In this document: positions 12,576 through 25,200 of the stretch, in pieces | How positions within the stretch are numbered: the first letter of the stretch is position 1 | How the letters are laid out: each line of letters opens with the position of its first letter | Assembly (NCBI RefSeq): GCF_004027225.2 | Contig: NC_046358.1 | Coordinates: forward strand, 6,789,284-6,853,283 | Length of the DNA: 64,000 bases | From: Strigops habroptila | Taxonomy: Eukaryota > Chordata > Aves > Psittaciformes > Psittacidae | Direction of reading: 5' to 3' | Notes under the pieces: model-generated | What the model was told of the DNA's origin: nothing | What the model saw: the letters and a program-made list of their open reading frames with translations, nothing else | The model's database searches: none | Translations under genes and position numbers: made by a program

Positions 12576-15500
12576 ATGATGCCAAATGACTTGTCAGATC
12601 CAGCAACAATGAAGCTGACCTTCATCAGGCTTTCCTACAATGACATCATTAATAACTGTTAATTTGGGATCTCTCCTCTATCCAGTCACTGTTATGAAGT
12701 TCCTCAGAACTTATCTTTGATATTTCATGTTTAATCAAATTAAATTATTCCATCTTCTCTATTTGAAAGCGGTTTGTGGTTTTTCTTGGCTTCTACACAA
12801 TTACATAAAGCCTCAATTTCTACAGAAAACCAGCGGGTTGGGGTTTGGTGGGGTTTTTTTGGTTGGTTGGTTGAGGGAGTTTGGTGGGTTGTCTTTGAGA
12901 GGGTTGTTGGGGGTTTTTGATGATGTTTTGAGGGGGGTTTTGTTGTTGCTTTCATTGGTTTTTTAAGTCATAAGAAGATTTTAAACAAGCAGAGACTGGG
13001 TAGATAGTTCAACACAATTACTCCCTTTTCCAGGGAGCTGAGGGTTTACAGGTACTTAACTCCAGCTGAAGCACAGAACAACCCAACCACCTCCTTACAC
13101 ACTACTGCCCAGCCAACCACGCTCAAACAGTAGGAACAACTTTTAAACTACCACTGTACCTTTGGTAGGCAGGTTGCAGCTGCAGCTTTTACTTAAGCAA
13201 TGGATTTTCGGTGTATTAGGGAATTCAGACTTTCATTTTACATTTTCTAACTGTAATAGTGTGCCACTGAATCTGCCATCACTACTGATTGCACACCCAC
13301 ACGTTACAGGTTTCCAAAGCCAGCTGGAGTTTTCCTGCAGAGGGAAAAATATTGATCTGCAATCATAAACATTTTTTTCCCCATGTCCTGTAGGTTTAAG
13401 GAAGGCTCTTGATGGATGCTTTGCTTTTAATTTTGCAAAACAAGCTTTGCTCGTAATGAGAGCTTCTATGCCAGGTTTCAGCCCAAAGGGAATTGGAGTT
13501 GCAGTTATAAATCCCCTAGAACACTAAAGGAAAGTACAGAAATAGAAATGCTGAGCATGACAGCAGTGTAAAATTACAGCCCTTTGTTCAAAGAACACTT
13601 TAAGAAAGAACTAGAAAAGTTGGTAAGATTACTTGCTCTTCTCTGCATTTGGACAAACACACCAGGGAGGCTACAATTTTACCACCACCTAATTTTGTCT
13701 TGACAACAATACTGGAGGAGAGAGGCAAAGTGAGCAAGTTTTAATGTTGCAAATTCCAAATCGAGTTCTATTGTTCTCAGCAGAAGAGTCAAAATCCTGT
13801 TTCTACAGCAAGAAAACAACTTTGTACTATGAGTAATCCTACTTAGGGTTTACTTGGCATAAATAACTTTTCAGCAACACTAATGACACCACAATCAATA
13901 TTCTCCATTCAGCAAGCCAGTAAACAGTCTGGTTTACACTTTTTCCATTTACGTTTTATATGGAGCATATAACAGCACTTCTATAGCAAAAAGCCAGTAC
14001 AGTCTGCTTAGTGGTAGTTCAGACAGTTCTGGATTTTGAACTAATCATTGTATTGAATTTAGTCTTGATCGACCATTTATTTTCCATCTGAATTTTACTT
14101 ACTACATCAATGTTAGCACAGAAAGACTGCTTTTCAAACAACAAACCAACCACACTTCATTTGCTCATGTACTGACCTGGCTCAAAGGGAACACTCCTCA
14201 CTCCTATCAGGTTAACCAGTGTAATTATCAAAAGGATGCCATGCAGCAGTGCAAAGGCTGGAAAGTCACCCTGAAAGAGGCTGCATAAGTTGCTGTCTAG
14301 TTTAAACTACTATCTCCACAAGGAAAGGTATGCCTTGTCCAGAACACTGTTTATATTCAAAACCTGACTGTGCTGAATTGCATTTGTTTGGAAAGAAGGA
14401 AGTTACATGAAGGTGAAGTGTCATTGCACAGAGTAACTCAAACATTAGTAAATGCTTATTTTGGGGCCAAGACAATACATAGTAAAAGCAGCCACTACAG
14501 AAACACCTAGTAGACTCTGTTCCAGAGAGAAGTATGACACAGAATGATGCAGGACCAAAGCATGACCCTGATCACAGCAAACCAATCTGAAAGCTACTAA
14601 ATAATTACCAATAACAACATCTCAGAAATATCTATTAAATCATATTGGTAACTGAGCATTCACTGATTCGGGCAATTGCAGTGGGAAGGATATGTTCTTC
14701 AATCCAGAACTTATTTCTGTTTCCTTATTTCATTATGAATTGCAAAATAAATTGTCTGCAAGACATCAAACACTTCTGAATTAGCTGGGAGATCAGAATA
14801 TGATGTATTTATCATACCAATTTTAAACTGGTTTTGTTGATGGCTAGGTAGCTAAGTATTTCCTTCCTTACAAATGAGTTCTGCACTGAGATCAGAGCTC
14901 TTCGATTAGTGTTGCTTGTTGTTCTATGCATTTATTGTTGTAATGTTTTGAAGGAGAAACTTTTCAGATAAAATATTTACTCTACAGAATGAAAACTACA
15001 TCTTCTGGTACTATCAAGCTCTACAATTTTATACCTTAGCCTGTATGCCTTAAACTTGACAGCCAGAAGGCCTGCCAGCAAGAACACCCCTTTTATTTCA
15101 GGCTTCATGGAGATCTCATTTGCTTCCAAATTAAGTGTGAGAAAGATCACAACTGGCCCTATACAAGATTCTAACCAGAGTTACTTCACTCAGCAACTAA
15201 ACAACCATCAGATGGAGAAAACACTTGTCCATTATAAATGCAAGCAATACAACTTAACAGTAAAAAGTAATTCTGGCAGCAATCACTTTTGGTAATGGCT
15301 GTCTCTTACTTTTGAGAACCTGCAAGGTGATGATTTTCATCATCCCTCCCTCAAAGATGATTTTCTTCTTAGATTGAAAGGAAGTCCAAGAATTGCACTA
15401 GACCTCAGGCAGTTCTGCAGAAGCATTAAGATTGTAAGATTTGCTAACACAAGCACAAGCAACTTCGGTGACTTCCAACAGGTTCAACCAGCAGCAACAT

Positions 15501-18500
15501 TTATGTTGACGAAACTGCTTAAGAGCTCTACCACTGCCCTCACCAATGTAAACATGTACCTTGCCCAGAACTTTAAAGGCACATAACCTCTTCCCATCCC
15601 TCTGAAATTCAGCTGCAACACTGGGAAAAGAAAACCACCAGAAAGTTTGTAAGATACTTCATCACTGAAGAAAACCAGATGTGACCAATCATAGGCAGAT
15701 AATCAAGCCAGAATTATCTACAGATTATACAGTCCATGCTCCGTTTTACTCCATGTTTTACATTCACCCTCCTTCTGCTTCCTATAACAATTTTACTATA
15801 TACTCCATAGAAACAATGCCTTTTGTCTCTTCTTTTTTAAGTTGTTCCTTTCCCAAGGACTTTTCATTTCAACTGTCAAGTGCCCTGCTAAACAGGATCA
15901 GAGACACGTAAAAAAGTTACGTATACATCAAGTTTTGACAGGACAACCCATGACATCCTTCAGGAACAGACCTGTCTGTAAACGCAAGCAAGAGAAGTAT
16001 TCACTTAGGCTTTCCATAACTTTAGATGCTTCATCTTCATGCTTTTATCTGATCTCTAGGATTTATCTGCCAACATCAAGTATCACAGGCAGTCAGAAAA
16101 ACAGAACTAGAAGCAGTAAGTTCATGTTCGGTCTCTTAAATATAGCTGTAAGTTTCTCAAAGGAAAATGTCACATTTATGAGACTTGTCTTAGCTCAAAA
16201 TATGTAACTTAAATGTGACTACATGCCAAAGCACCACAAGCTCTCTTTCTACTTTGGAGAATCACTTCAGTTCAATAAAAAAACTTCAGTGAAATCACAT
16301 CTTGATCTTGCTCTCCCAAACAAGAGCTTCAATATCACCTGACTCTCAATGCCTTTCATTCCTTTGATTTTGGATTTAAGTGAGAGCAGTGACAGGAGCA
16401 GTGTTGGGAACAGTCACTGTGGCAGCAACCATATTAGGTAGCCATCAGGGACTATCCTAATGCCCCAATTCACTCACCAGTTGAAGATAAGGCATGAAGA
16501 GGTTCTGTTAGCAAGGCCACATTCTTCAGTGCTCCCCAAGCCCAGAGAAAGCCAGTGTTCACTCACAAGAGAAATATACTAGAAATAAACTGTATTGTAG
16601 GACAGTAATTGGTGGCTGACACTGTGATGGACATGAGAGGAGTTGGTCATCTCCCCACAACTCTCCACTTTCCCTAATGAATGAAACTGTCCTCCCCACC
16701 TGACAGACCTGTTACCCAGGCTCCTAATGCAGCCTGAAAAGGTGTATTTCCTTGCCATCAAGAGGATCTGCCCTTGAAGGAAAGCAAATGCTCTTGGTGT
16801 ATTCAAAACATATAATTTATTCCTACACATCAGGATGGTCCACTTTCAAGCTGACTGCCTCTCATTCCTGTCCTACAGTGCAGGAAACAAGGGCTTTAAC
16901 CAGTTTTACATTTTGCATAGGCCAAAAGGGCCCAGAGATACCATCTTTCAGCACTGCCATTGCTTGAAAGACTTGGGAACGGAAGCAAAGCACATGTAAA
17001 GACTACCTCAAAGCCAATCTAGTTTCAACCCCTCAAGCTTTAAAGCATGACTTTGCCATGCTGCTTTATTTCACTCCACCTTTTTAACAGGATATTTACA
17101 TTATTTGATCGACTTAAAAATAAAGACACATCAAGCTTCGGTTTCCTCAGCAACAATCAGACATTAGTGAAGGATCCTGAAATGATCACTTCCACAGCAG
17201 AACTCCCCTGATGTTACCACTTCTCTTCACCTGCTTCTTACCTCCATAAATAGGCAGGCCATCATATGCGCAGCAGCATTAACTTGTTTTACTTTGACAG
17301 CCCTGCTTTCTCAGCAACCTGCTAACCAGCATCAATGAGAAAGGCTCTAAACCCATACTGCTAAAATACACAGTCAAATGTATTTCCGAAGACTTAACAA
17401 CAATTAGGGGATGAATAGGCAAGATGACTTTTCAAAAAGCTTGGCTCTTATGTATTCCCTGCAGTGATCAACAGCTTAAACTTGGATTTGTTTTCAACTC
17501 ACAGTGAACTATTTGTGAGCAGGTCCATAAAAAGGATTCCCATCTCCCACACCACACGGACACCCCTTGTTCCCCCTCACTTCTCCTTTCCTCCCCCTTT
17601 TAAGGGGTAAAACACGACACACTTTTGATGCATGCCACTTGTTAATTAAAAATGTGATTATTCCCCCACCCCAGCTTAAGACTTTAAATCATGAAACTGC
17701 AATGATCTTACATAAAGGAAGCTGAGGCAACTGCTACAGCAAAAGGTAGCACATTTGGGAAGAAACATACACTGAAAGAAAACACCCTGTCAGAGGGAAA
17801 GCTGTGAAACCTTTCATACGGAAAAGCTCTACGAGGTGTTTATACCTGATGATTGGTGAAAAAGGAAAAAAAAAGAATACTCTCCTTCCCACACAAACAC
17901 ACACAGTTTCCTTGCAATCAGAACATAACTCCACTCACATCTTGCTGTGTTTTGAACAAGCCCATCTAAAACAGCCACAAGCTTTCCCCACTCCAGTGGG
18001 GCAAAAGAGGAATTCAGTGGAAGTAATGGGCTTAGCAAGAAAAATCAGCTGTTTACTCTGCATGTAATAAAACAGAAGCTGCAGGAAGTCTTTTCAGCTT
18101 TGGCCTCAAGCTGTATGTACTGTTCAGCCAGCACTCTGAGGTTTTTGTTTTGCAGTATAAGTCAACAACTCACCCAGAGCCATAGCACTGTTTACCAACA
18201 GCTGTCTTATACATATTTTTTGTTATCCCACACTATTCGAACTAACAAGCATTCAGAAAGAAAAATAAAATTACTCTTTACTGTCAGGCTTTGAACAAAT
18301 GCAAAACAAAACAATAACACTGCATAGAAGGAAACATTCTTTTTATATACATTTATTTAATGTAGTCAGAAACTGTCCCTTTTCTTCCATGTCAGCTGTG
18401 CAGACACTGATAGTTGAGAGCCCCTTGTGCATAGAGGCAATCACCCACCTGAATAACCAACACGCATGTACTGTTGACAACCCAAAACCTGCACAGGCTG

Positions 18501-19180
18501 GGGAACTCCTAACACATACTTCCTTGACTCAAGGAAGGCCTGAGCCAAATTTCTCCATCAGGACAGGTACAGACCATAGCTACATACAGTTTCTGCCTCA
18601 AAGAGCTTATAATCTAGCTGATCAATAATTTTGCTGCTGGACAAATTCAGGAGACAGGGGATGCCTGGGGTGCCTTGTGTTTCAAACTGATTAACGTGAG
18701 GGACCTGTTTCAGAAGTCATGCACCTGCAAATTAAAGAGATAGGACAGAAAACAATGGGAAGAAAACCAATACCACAGCACTGCTGACTGCTAACCAATG
18801 CAAATGAAGAGACAACCTCTCAATTAAGAGCCAGTATATTATCACTACTGTTATAGCCCAGTCAGCCTTAGCATCCACCTCTCCCACAGCACCGAAGCTG
18901 CCTGCTGGCACAGGTCAACCCCCTTCTATCCTAATAGTTTTCCACATCAAACTAAGGAGAAAGGCTATGGTCTCCACACTCTTGGAAGGGCCTGTGAGAG
19001 AAGCAGCACAGGTGAGCACCAGAGCTACTACTCCCAGTAGCATACCACTACTCCCGGTAGCACCAAACCCCGCGGCTGCTGGGGCAGTGGAACTGCCTAC
19101 ACGAATACAGCCATGAGGGAAGAAGCCCGGAGAAAATAGGGCAATTTCCCTGCAGAGACACAAGCCCAAAGGGGGAGCGG
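12576..19180. other. Probable first-intron or intergenic DNA
   Basis: If the proposed promoter at 19.7 kb and exon at 9.3 kb belong together, this is intron. Apart from the GT-rich tract at 12833-12962 I see no repeat family. A 96-residue open frame preceded by an acceptor-like site exists on the minus strand at 13233-13523, but it has no recognisable content. Confidence 0.35.
12833..12962 (+). repeat. GT-only low-complexity tract
   Basis: About 130 bases in which the plus strand is almost free of C and A: GGGTTGGGGTTTGGTGGGGT, then GGTTGGTTGGTTG and more G3-G6 runs separated by T runs. It is not a simple microsatellite but a strongly strand-asymmetric sequence with several G3+ runs close together. 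Confidence 0.75.
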
Positions 19181-19760
19181 GCCGGGCAGCCTCCTCCGGC
19201 TCCCCTCACAGCGCCGCAGGCAACAACCGGGCTGTAATGGAGAGAGGGGGTAAATACTCCCCAGGCGACGGCTCCAAGAAGCGGCACCACATCCCCCGCG
19301 AAGTTAGAAGCTTCTGGAAGTTGTACTTCATTACGAGAGCTAACAGCGACCACCTCCCGCCAATGCTTGCCGAGAGCCCGGCCCCTACCCCTGCTTCCCC
19401 CCCAACAAGCTACCGGGAGCCGCCGCGGCCCAGCCGAACCCCGCCCGGCGGGACCCCCAGCCGCCAGCATCACCTTCATGCCGCGCCTCCCGGAGCACCG
19501 CCCGGTGGGGATGGATGGAGGGCGGGCGGCCGCCGGCTGCGTCCCCGTGTCCCCCGGCGCTGAGGCTCCGGCTCCTCCTGCCCGGTGTAAACACACAGCG
19601 GCGGGAGCAGGGGGTGGGCCGAGGGGGGGCAGCGCCATGGCAACCCCGGCCGGAAGAGGAAGCGCGGGGGTCAGGGGCCGCCATCTTGTCAGGGGTCGCT
19701 GTGGTGCATCGCAGCGGAGGGGTCTCAGTGCTCTGAGGGGCATGCTTTAGTGACAGACGC
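19180..19760 (-). promoter_or_regulatory. CpG island promoter of a minus-strand gene, with YY1 and ETS motifs
   Basis: About 580 bp is GC- and CpG-dense within AT-rich flanks. At 19,678-19,689 the minus strand reads AAGATGGCGGC, the canonical YY1 element that in housekeeping genes lies just downstream of the transcription start and often contains the start codon. On the minus strand, CTTCCTCTTCCGG-type ETS sites follow within 40 bp. The orientation of the YY1 element argues that the main transcript runs to the left. No TATA box is evident. Whether it also fires to the right cannot be told; no plus-strand exon was recognised up to 36.9 kb. Confidence 0.7.
19474..19700 (-). CDS. Candidate first exon of the unidentified minus-strand gene
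   Basis: Two starts are possible on the minus strand: the ATG inside the YY1 element (19,684; MAAPDPRASSSGRG...) and an ATG in good context (GCCATGG) at 19,638 (MALPPLGPPPAPAAV...). Both frames stay open to a donor-like site after CATGAAG (GTGATG, intron beginning at 19,473). From 19,638 the exon gives 55 residues ending in phase 0, which matches the phase-0 entry of the 9,257-9,349 exon; from 19,684 it ends in phase 1 and would not match. Composition is Ala/Pro/Gly/Arg-rich with no domain, as expected for a CpG-island first exon. The exon could also be entirely non-coding. The gene is unidentified. Confidence 0.3.
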
Positions 19761-20105
19761 TTCCTCACGTTTCAGGTTAAAGCGCTTTACAAGTTGTAAC
19801 GCATTAACCACCTCACGTTTCCTTTATATACCTTATGGGAGTGCAGCAAAGGGAGATAATTGCCCCACCATAGCCAGGCAAGGAGGTGGTGTTTGGCCAA
19901 GATGAGGAGTCTGTTCTCTGGGCTCTGTCTTTGCTGTCGTTTCATTGATTCTAGTCAAGAGCTGAGTTCTTGGGAGGAATTGGGGCTTTCTAGCCCTTTC
20001 CTCATACTATCCTCAGCTAACATACTAGATCTCCAGCCTGCAGGACACGGGTGCACCCACTGCTGATGCTTCACATCAGGGTCTGCTGCTTGGTGGCAAA
20101 GATAC
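19761..20105. other. Gene-free stretch
   Basis: Unique-looking sequence between the CpG island and a CR1; no gene recognised. Confidence 0.4.
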
Positions 20106-20285
20106 AGACTGGTTTGGGTTGGAAAGGACCTTAAAACTCATCCAGTTCCAGCCCCCTGCCACAGGCAGGGACACCTTCCACTAGAGCAGGTTGCTCCAAG
20201 CCCCTGTGTCCAACCTGGCCTTGAACACTGCCAGGGATGGGGCAGCCACAGCTGCTCTGGGCACCCTGTGCCAGTGTGGAAAAAG
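20106..20285 (-). mobile_element. CR1 3'-end fragment
   Basis: Reverse complement of the CR1 3' end: GGTTTGGGTTGGAAAGGACC, CAGGTTGCTCCAAGCCCCTG, GTCCAACCTGGCCTTGAACA, GGGCACCCTGTGCCAGTGTG. About 180 bp, well preserved. Confidence 0.88.
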
Positions 20286-20921
20286 TCTTTGGCATGTGTT
20301 CTCTCGCGCGTGTTGCTTTAAGGCTATCATCAGGCACAATCACACATGCAGGTAGGAGGGAATTCTTGCTAGTGAATGGTTTGATGCAATGAGCGAAGCC
20401 AGACAAAACAAAACAAAAAGAAGGGCAGTTTGAAGTAATGATACCTGGAGTTGGGAGATAAAACAACATTAAGCAAATGGTGGTGATGAGGGTTCAATTT
20501 TCTCCGATTTAGTAGCATTCCACAGGTGAAGATTGAGTTAATATGTTACATTGAGAACATAACTACAACTTGGCAAATGTTTAAATCCAAAAGAGGAAAG
20601 ATTGCTTTTATTCCCTTTTCTTACCCCTTGACTGAGAAACTTAGCAATGACTTCTCTAAAGAATATGCCCTTGGCAGCCGTGTAGGTCTCCTAAATCACT
20701 CCTCACTACAGTAGACCCTATTTAATCAGAAACTATAAAAGGAAAAATGTGCCAGCTTAAAGGCTAGAAATGCCTTCACTTGGTGCACAGTGCGGGAAAA
20801 GCAGTTCATTTTTTTGCTGTTTCATACTGTCTTTTCCAATCTACAGAACCACCTTGGAGAGTAGAGGTAGAGTGGTACCCTAAGGCTAGTTTTCCTTTTT
20901 CAGTTAAATAGGAAATTCTAG
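20286..20921. other. Gene-free stretch
   Basis: Unique-looking AT-rich sequence without recognised features. Confidence 0.4.
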
Positions 20922-22205
20922 TGTAGTGGGTTCGCCCTGGCTGGGTGCAGGGTGCCCACCAAAGCTGCTCTATCACTCCCCTCCTCAGCTGGATGGGGAG
21001 AGAAAATACGGTGAAAGGCTTGTGGGTCGAGATAAGGACAGGAAGAGATCACTCACTAATTACCATCACAGGCAAAACAGACCCAACTTGGGGAAATGAG
21101 TTTAATTTATCAGTCAAATCAGAGTAGGATAATGAGAAATCTAACGCTTAAAAACACCTTTCCCACACACACACTCCCTTCTTCTTGGGCTTAGCTTCAC
21201 TCCCGAATTCTCTTCTCCTCCTCTCCAGTGGTGCAGGGGGATGGGGAATGGGGCTGTGGTCAGTTCATCACATGTTGTCTCTGCTGCTCCTTCCTCCTTA
21301 GGAGAGGAGTCCTCACACTCTTCCCCTGCTCCAGTGTGGGGTCCCTCCCACAGGAGACAGTCCTCCATGAACTCTCCAATGTGAGTCCTTCCCATGGGCG
21401 GCAGTTCTTCATGAACTGCTCCAGCATGGGTCCCTTCCATGGGTGCAGCCCTTCAGGCACAGACTGCTCCAGCATGGGTCCCTTCCATGGGTGCAGCCCT
21501 TCAGGCACAGACTGCTCCAGCGTGGGTCCCTTCCATGGGTGCAGCCCTTCAGGCACAGACTGCTCCAGCATGGGTCCCTTCCATGGGTGCAGCCCTTCAG
21601 GCACAGACTGCTCCAGCGTGGGTCCCTTCCATGGGTGCAGCCCTTCAGGCACAGACTGCTCCAGCGTGGGTCCCTTCCATGGGTGCAGCCCTTCGGGCAC
21701 AGACTGCTCCAGCGTGGGTCCCTTCCATGGGTGCAGCCCTTCGGGCACAGACTGCTCCAGCATGGGTTCCCCATGGGATCACAAGTCCTGCACCAAACCT
21801 CCTCCAGCACGGGCTCCTCTCTCCAGGGGCCACAGGTCCTGCCAGGAGCCTGCTCCAGCGTGGGCTGCCCCTGGGGTCACAGCCTCCTTTGGGCATCCCC
21901 CTGCTCCAGCATGGGGTCCTCCATGGGCTGTGGGTGGGTATCTGCTCCATCATGGACCAACATGGGCTGCACCACAGGCTGCAGAGGAATCTCTGTTCTG
22001 GAGCCTGGAGCACCTCCTCCCCTCCCTCACTGACCTTGGTGTCTGCAGAGCTGTTTCTCTCACATACTCTCATTTCTCTTCTGGCTGCAGTTTTCATCGC
22101 ATTCCCCCCCCAGCTTCTGAACTATGTTATCCCAGAGGTACTACCACCATTGCTGATGGTCTCTGCCCTGGCCAGCAGTAGGTCTGTCTTGGAGCCAGTC
22201 TTGTA
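20922..22205. mobile_element. High-copy avian LTR-like repeat, truncated at the right end
   Basis: The text GGGTTCGCCCTGGCTGGGTG, CTCCCCTCCTCAGCTGGATG, GGCAAAACAGACCCAACTTG, CAGTTCATCACATGTTGTCT and the long series of TGCTCCAGCATGGG-type phrases is one I recall as an abundant LTR-derived repeat of birds. The match stops near GGTCTGTCTTGGAGCCAGTC (about 22,205), short of the full unit I remember, so this copy is truncated. It contains the 48-bp tandem expansion annotated separately. Long open frames on both strands here (up to 317 residues) are products of repetition and GC content, not genes. Family name and orientation are not asserted. Confidence 0.6.
21428..21764. repeat. 48-bp minisatellite, seven tandem copies
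   Basis: The unit runs GGTCCCTTCCATGGGTGCAG, CCCTTCAGGCACAGACTGCT, CCAGCATG (48 bp) and recurs seven times head to tail. Copies differ at only two main sites: CAGCATG versus CAGCGTG at the unit end, and TTCAGGC versus TTCGGGC in the two right-most copies. Degenerate versions of the same phrase flank the block on both sides, as in the parent LTR-like repeat, so the array arose by local amplification of an internal sub-repeat. Because 48 is divisible by 3, all frames stay open across it. Confidence 0.95.
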
Positions 22206-25200
22206 GATGGAAAGGAAGAGATTTTGATGTTTCTGAATAATCTATTACACTCCTTATGTTTGAAGCAGATTTGGTAAGCATAAACTACACACATTAATGC
22301 AAGCACCACAAGATTTGAGAGCATTTGAAATCTAAAAATAAGAAAATATTTTTCTGCCAATGTCTTTTCAGCATTTATATATGCTATAATCGATATATAT
22401 GAATGCTATAGAACAGATCTGTTTAATAAAATACTTTATAATAAGGGTAATGTTGTGCATTAAAACATACTCATGACTGAACACTGACACTGCATCATTT
22501 GGTAATGATAGAGAGGTTTGAGACTATACAGCCTGATGTTCTTGGTATATATGCATTTCTTAAGCCTTACTGAGAACAGAATGAAAAGTTGGCAAGGAGA
22601 ACACAGATTTAACTAGCTGTTTTCACCATCTGAGCTGAAAGACAAAATATAAAGACCAGACACTGAGAAATGTTCATTAACATAGTCAACTTATTTCCAC
22701 CTTACAGATAACTGTTGAGAATAAATTACTTTAACTCTCAAAGCTATTCTGTTCATGGATATTGCACACAGCTCAAGAGAGGGGACATTTTTGGTCTAGG
22801 GTTCATTGTTCCTCCAGGTTTTTGGCTTATAGTCACATCTCATGTATGCATGAAGAGAAAGTGTCATAGCATCACCATGAAGTAGCAAGAAAGTTTCAGA
22901 GGTATCTGCAGAACAGCGAGGGAGACTGTGTCACTGGCAAACCTTCACAACTAGGTAGACCTAATTCTCCTATTCTGTGTTCTTCAGGTCACTGTAAGCT
23001 TCCTCATTGATGGGAGAGCAAAATAAAGGCATTGACAGATTTGTAACCAACTTTTACTATTGGTGATTCTAATACTACATTCTCCTTTCTTACCGTAAAT
23101 GTTAAGAATAAGCTGGAAAACTACATGTTATTGACCTTTGCTTTCATAATGTTTTTTATTCCCCTTCCCCCCCCCCCCCCATTCGGTGGTGTTACATTAC
23201 TAACACGCTTGGGCATGTTAAATATAAAATATTCTTACAGGGGAGCCTTAAGCAAGACTATAAAGATGTGATTTATACAATACTGAAAATGGCAGTAATA
23301 GAAAAATATATCAGCCCTCATACTAAGCTGAAATCATCTAGCTCTCAAGTAGATATATGAAAAGAACTCTACATGTGGCTGGTTTGGATTACAAATGGTA
23401 CTTTGGCTTCAGGCTAGGGTTTTTTTCCCCCTCTTATTAGGAAAATTCTTATATAAAATCCATTTCAAATCACTTTAAGAAAGATCCTTCTGCACAGGGA
23501 TACAGGACTTACCCATTACCTTCTGGACCTGTACTATCATCAGCCTGCCCACTTCTCTGAATGCAAATGGTTTTTTGCTCAATCACGTAAAATCCTGAAG
23601 TCTAAATATCAGCTTGGCTTATTGTGTCATTATTTCTGGTTCTTTCTTGTGTTTCTTTGAGGTTCTTTGAAAGAGCGTTGTTAAATGAGGCTAGCTGCTT
23701 CATGCCTGTTACAGAGCCTTTCACAAACTTACAGGGCAAAATAAATATAGCAAACCTGATGTGAAGAGACACTGAACTATGACCATGGTCGGCTTGATCT
23801 CAGAGCACTAAGAAAGAATGAGTTCCTATTACACTGTGGCAGGCAGTATTTCATGATGCTTATATTAAATGGCCAAAGCACTTCCACCAACAGATATTGG
23901 CATTTTTCTAGAGATTTTTGTACAGAATGGGTTGTATAAGAAAGGGCATATTGTTGGCAACAAAGGATCCTTGGAGCCTAATTTTTCACCTGCCATGCAT
24001 CTTACACCACGCACACCCCTGCACATAGTGTGCACACTAGGTAGAACTTGCTACCACCTGGAAGGATGGCATAAATGAGAAAGTAAGAATAGCCATTATA
24101 GAAGCATAACTATATTAGTTGTGCCTCCTGCTCATTAGATAGTAGTTATAGGAGTATTCAGGGAAGAAAATCCTTTCATCACTGTCATACAAAATGCCCC
24201 ACTAATTTCCATAGAGCTAGTCTGTTGCTTCAGTTTGACAGCAATGACCAGGTAGCCCAGCTGTTTCATTCTCAAACTGGTCAAGAACTTGATTTTGTCT
24301 GATGTTCACGTTTTCACTCTTTAATAAAAATGCGTTCTTTGCGAATGAAGGTACCAATTGTAGTTTATTTTTTTTAATTTAATAAAGGCAGTCACTTTGT
24401 TCCTATAGTATATGATTAGCTTTGCATTACTGAGAAACATAAGATAGCAGGATTTGAAAGCATTTTATACCAAATAAACTGTGAAAGCACCTATGTTTGT
24501 GTTTCCCAAAAATTAAAACTCAGATGAGATTAATTGGAAAATCCAGCCTTAAAAGCAACAGGAAGCTCCATTTCATAAAAAGCCACGTATTTGGCAATGA
24601 AAGCAGGTTTTGATAATTTTAATGAGGGGAAGAAAGTGAAAATAAGCGAGTTTGAACTTTTGGGTTCACTTAAAGCTGCTGTATTTCATATGCCTTTAGT
24701 TATGGAGCACAAAGGCAATTTATTTTTTTACGTAGCCTTCGAAGTCTTGCAACAGAAAACCGTCTCTGCCAAAATGCCAGGATACATAACTGGATTCACA
24801 TATGGGCTTCCCAGACCTCAGAAGTGTTCAGATTCATCTTTACTTTGAACTCGTGCCAAAGACTCTCAACTGTACACACAGCACAGCTCTGCTAGTAGGT
24901 TCTGCTGACATTTGGAATCACCAGCAATTTGTTCTCAGGATGTCAGAACAAGGCTGTAGATAATACTTCACCCCTATCATGAACCATAGAATTCATATGG
25001 GGGTGTCTCTTGACATTTTTAAGTTTGAGGGTTTTTCCTACCTACGCAGGCAGTACATTTTTCTGCAGGAAGGAGGCATTGACATGATAATGCTTGCAAA
25101 GTTAGTGTTTTCTTTATTAATGCTTCTGGCTAAAGTCTTCTAATGAATTTATCATCCATTTTATGATCTCCCCTCCCTAAAGTTTCTTCTCAGCAGGGAT

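Noticed and set aside
13233-13523. 96-residue minus-strand open frame preceded by a good acceptor (CTTTCCTTTAG)
   Set aside because: It reads ...FITATPIPFGLKPGIEALIT... and ends in TGA, but I recognise no family. As a terminal exon it would conflict with the 9.3-kb exon being downstream in the same gene. Chance remains likely; a conservation test would decide.
19048-19743. 231-residue minus-strand ORF across the CpG island
   Set aside because: GC-rich DNA keeps several frames open; the frame runs through probable promoter, first exon and intron, with no domain.
21228-22206. Open frames of up to 317 residues on both strands with a 16-residue repeat
   Set aside because: They are open because a stop-free 48-bp unit is repeated; five or more overlapping frames are open at once and the DNA is a dispersed repeat.
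24591-24848. 85-residue plus-strand ORF starting MAMKAGFDNFNEGKK
   Set aside because: Looks protein-like at first sight, but has no recognisable domain, no CpG island, no splice framing and no neighbouring exon.
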